Translations under genes and position numbers: made by a program
Assembly: GCF_021018805.1 (NCBI RefSeq)
Contig: NC_086248.1
Span: 56,859,485 to 56,923,484, forward strand
Origin: Prinia subflava
Taxonomy: Eukaryota > Chordata > Aves > Passeriformes > Cisticolidae
Length of the DNA stretch: 64,000 nt
Direction: 5' to 3'
The notes under the pieces: generated by a model
What the model saw: only the letters and a program-made list of their open reading frames with translations
Database searches by the model: none
What the model was told of the DNA's origin: nothing
Shown: piece by piece, positions 61,901-64,000 of the stretch
Layout: every line of letters begins with the position of its first letter
Position numbering within the stretch: position 1 is the first letter of the stretch

Positions 61901-64000
61901 CACTTATTAACTTCATCACCAAAAGTCATGGCTAGGCCTGCGCTGACTCAGAAAATGTGTGAAAAGAGGTTCCTCAGTCGAACATGTCCACAGAACTTCA
62001 TTAACTCTCCTTCTGATCACAGAACAGTAGGATCTAAGCCAATATATTCTGCAACCATTTCCTTCCCAGCTACTGCAGGCAGAGGTACTGACTCTGCCAT
62101 GTGCACACCAGGATGCTGGTGAATGTTAGTCTGGTGAAAAATTTCAACATAACAGAGAAATAATGGTAATACTGGGCCATCTTTTTTTCTTTTTCCTTTA
62201 ATCCCTGCATTTTGTGTGACTACAGAGTTTTCAAACAGCTATATCATAACAGTCTGTCGCAAGCGTATTGGGTGTTTCAGTTTGCCAGACCTGTCATAAT
62301 AAATTAATTACAGGATGTTGCAGAAGTGGCTGAGCTCCAGCAGCATCTTGCACAGTTTAATATAGACCTATTTCCCCATTTCGATGTATTTGTGGTTAGA
62401 TAAATCCTCAGAAAATTTACAGCTGCTACACACTAGTTTATTATACTCCCTGCCTTTGCAAGCAATATAAATGCAGCAAAAATTTGAAGTCTGCTCAGAG
62501 CATAGATTTTACTGATACTGCTTTACCGGTGTGGAAACATTTTTTCTGCTAAAAGTGGCATCTGCAGTTTCTGCTGATTGTTTGCATTTGAGCATTACAC
62601 AGGACTTGTAAACTTGCTCATCACAGCCAAATATAGGGAAAATTCATTTGGCTTGACAAAGTCCTCACAGACAATCAGGTGGACGAAGTTTTTGTGAAAT
62701 GCAGAGCTGACATTTTCATCTCTGACTGCAAGAGAGAAAAAGTTTTCCCAGCCTTTAAAGTTAGTATACACTAATTGCAGCCAAGATGTTGTGGCTCAAA
62801 GCCTGTTCCTTGCTGATTTTGCTGGAGCTTTGAGCATAGGGGTCCATCTACTCCGAGCAGCTTGCAGGACTGGGACTCTACATAAACATCCCAGTGCTGG
62901 TAAACAAACCCTTCTGAAGGGGAGGGCAGCAAGCAACCTGCATACAATACACGAACAAAAGACAAAACTCTTGTCAAAATCACTGTGAATAGCACACATC
63001 TTTCTTACTACAGGTAAAGAAGGGATCATATGACACTAAATGTTTGAAAGAGCAACTGGATTCCAATCTCTGCTGCAGCTGTTCTGCACCAGATGAAGAG
63101 GCAGGAGAGGACTGAATCAAGGCAGAGGTGCCTATTGCAGCAAACAACTATAAAGGTGCCTCCTGAAAACCTGTACCAGAAATCAGGAAATGAACGCTTC
63201 ATCTCTCCTAATAGCTCTGCAACTCATAGACTATGTGGAACTTTGTAGGCTGTAGCTCAGAGTTAGAACACCAGAGAGCTAAAAGAGTTGGTGGAGAGAC
63301 ACAGAATGTTGTTCATCGGCTCTGAGGGTTCATCCAGAAAGTTTCTGTAAATGGGACAAAACAAATGTTTTAAAAAGTGAAGTGGTTAAATATCTGAATT
63401 TCTAAAGTCTAAAAAACATGACTGAAGCAACCAAAGCTCTGCTACAACACACCTACATGCTATCTTCTGTTCCTTCTTCTTAAGTTCCAATTTCTAATTG
63501 CCACATTTTTGCAAGTCTTCCCCAAGCAGCAGCTTTCTTCTCAAGTTGCTTATTTCCCTCTCTCAGACCTCCTCTTGTTTCTATTCCCTACACGCAGCAG
63601 TTTTGTTCCTAAAGCATGTATGCTAAACTTCAAGCAATAAACCCCCTTGAACTAACACATTACATTTTTACAAGTGCAGGTGTACATCTATAAGTTGTTT
63701 GAAATATTCTGCATGGACATTGGACAGAATGCTAAGACAAAAACCCTGGAGTACCAACCTTTACATGAATCTTCCTGGCCTCCCTCCACTAGTCAGAAAA
63801 TACTTCTATCCCCTCCCAATTTCCACATCCATAAAATAGGTTGCACTGCATACATACTAATTTCATACGTGCTGGAAAAGGATCATTAAAAAACCCCATC
63901 ACTCTTTGTGTTTACCAAACAAGTGTTTTTGCTCTAGTCTGTTCCCGCCTTAAATGAAGTATTTCCTATTCACCTGAGTAATTAGAGCAGAAGGATGTAG
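58936..64000. other. Intergenic sequence at the 3' end of the window
   Basis: No exon recognised on either strand. A GC-richer patch at 60480-60960 raises chance frames on both strands. A stretch at 60990-61170 has features of a conserved non-coding element (RUNX-type AACCACA at 61036-61042 and palindrome ATAAGCTTAT at 61064-61073). Otherwise unremarkable. Confidence 0.45.
59495..59573. repeat. A-rich simple tract
   Basis: Two long A runs followed by repeated AAAAAAG units. Simple sequence; no element body recognised. Confidence 0.85.

Noticed and set aside
39819..64000. Exons of AHI1 on the minus strand, expected from vertebrate synteny
   Set aside because: No segment translated to recognisable AHI1 (WD40/SH3) sequence. 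In mammals the MYB-AHI1 gap is tens of kilobases, so the gene probably lies beyond the window.

Overview
The window is vertebrate nuclear DNA, almost certainly from a bird. It holds one recognisable protein-coding gene, MYB (c-Myb), complete and on the + strand from its promoter (about 11.6 kb) to its poly(A) signal (39.8 kb). Evidence for a bird: the conceptual protein is very close to remembered chicken c-Myb, introns are compact, and a CR1 LINE 3' end terminating in the avian ATTCTATG-type octamer lies in intron 10. Substitutions against remembered chicken (Ser2 for Ala2, several in exons 6, 7 and 9A) and a probable songbird-style LTR suggest a non-galliform bird, but the species cannot be fixed.

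Layout. 1-10.5 kb is intergenic sequence upstream of MYB with no convincing exon; its main feature is a ~500 bp polypyrimidine microsatellite at 0.9-1.4 kb. 10.5-13.5 kb is a large CpG island covering the distal promoter, an E2F-consensus core promoter, coding exon 1 and the first 1.6 kb of intron 1, which includes a stem-loop plus 28-T tract resembling the MYB elongation-block element. 11.84-38.50 kb carries 15 canonical coding exons whose phases all join (642 codons), the known in-frame alternative exon 9A (122 codons), and a candidate in-frame cassette exon 14A (27 codons) in a 9.6 kb last intron. 38.50-39.82 kb is the 3' UTR, with three miR-150 and two miR-15/16 seed matches. 39.8-64 kb is intergenic sequence downstream of MYB (AHI1 is the expected next gene, but none of its exons is recognisable), with a probable solo LTR, a decayed antisense CR1/L3-like LINE, A-rich tracts and two clusters of haematopoietic transcription-factor motifs.

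How it works together: c-Myb is a nuclear DNA-binding activator of haematopoietic progenitor and proliferative programmes. The DNA carries recognisable control elements at several steps: E2F/CpG promoter, putative intron-1 attenuation, alternative exons altering the C-terminal regulatory half, SUMO/EVES negative-regulatory motifs in exons 12-13, and microRNA sites in the 3' UTR. No novel multi-gene system is visible. The points most worth checking are exon 14A, an in-frame upstream AUG that would add 60 residues to c-Myb, and an exon-like antisense ORF in the intron before exon 10.
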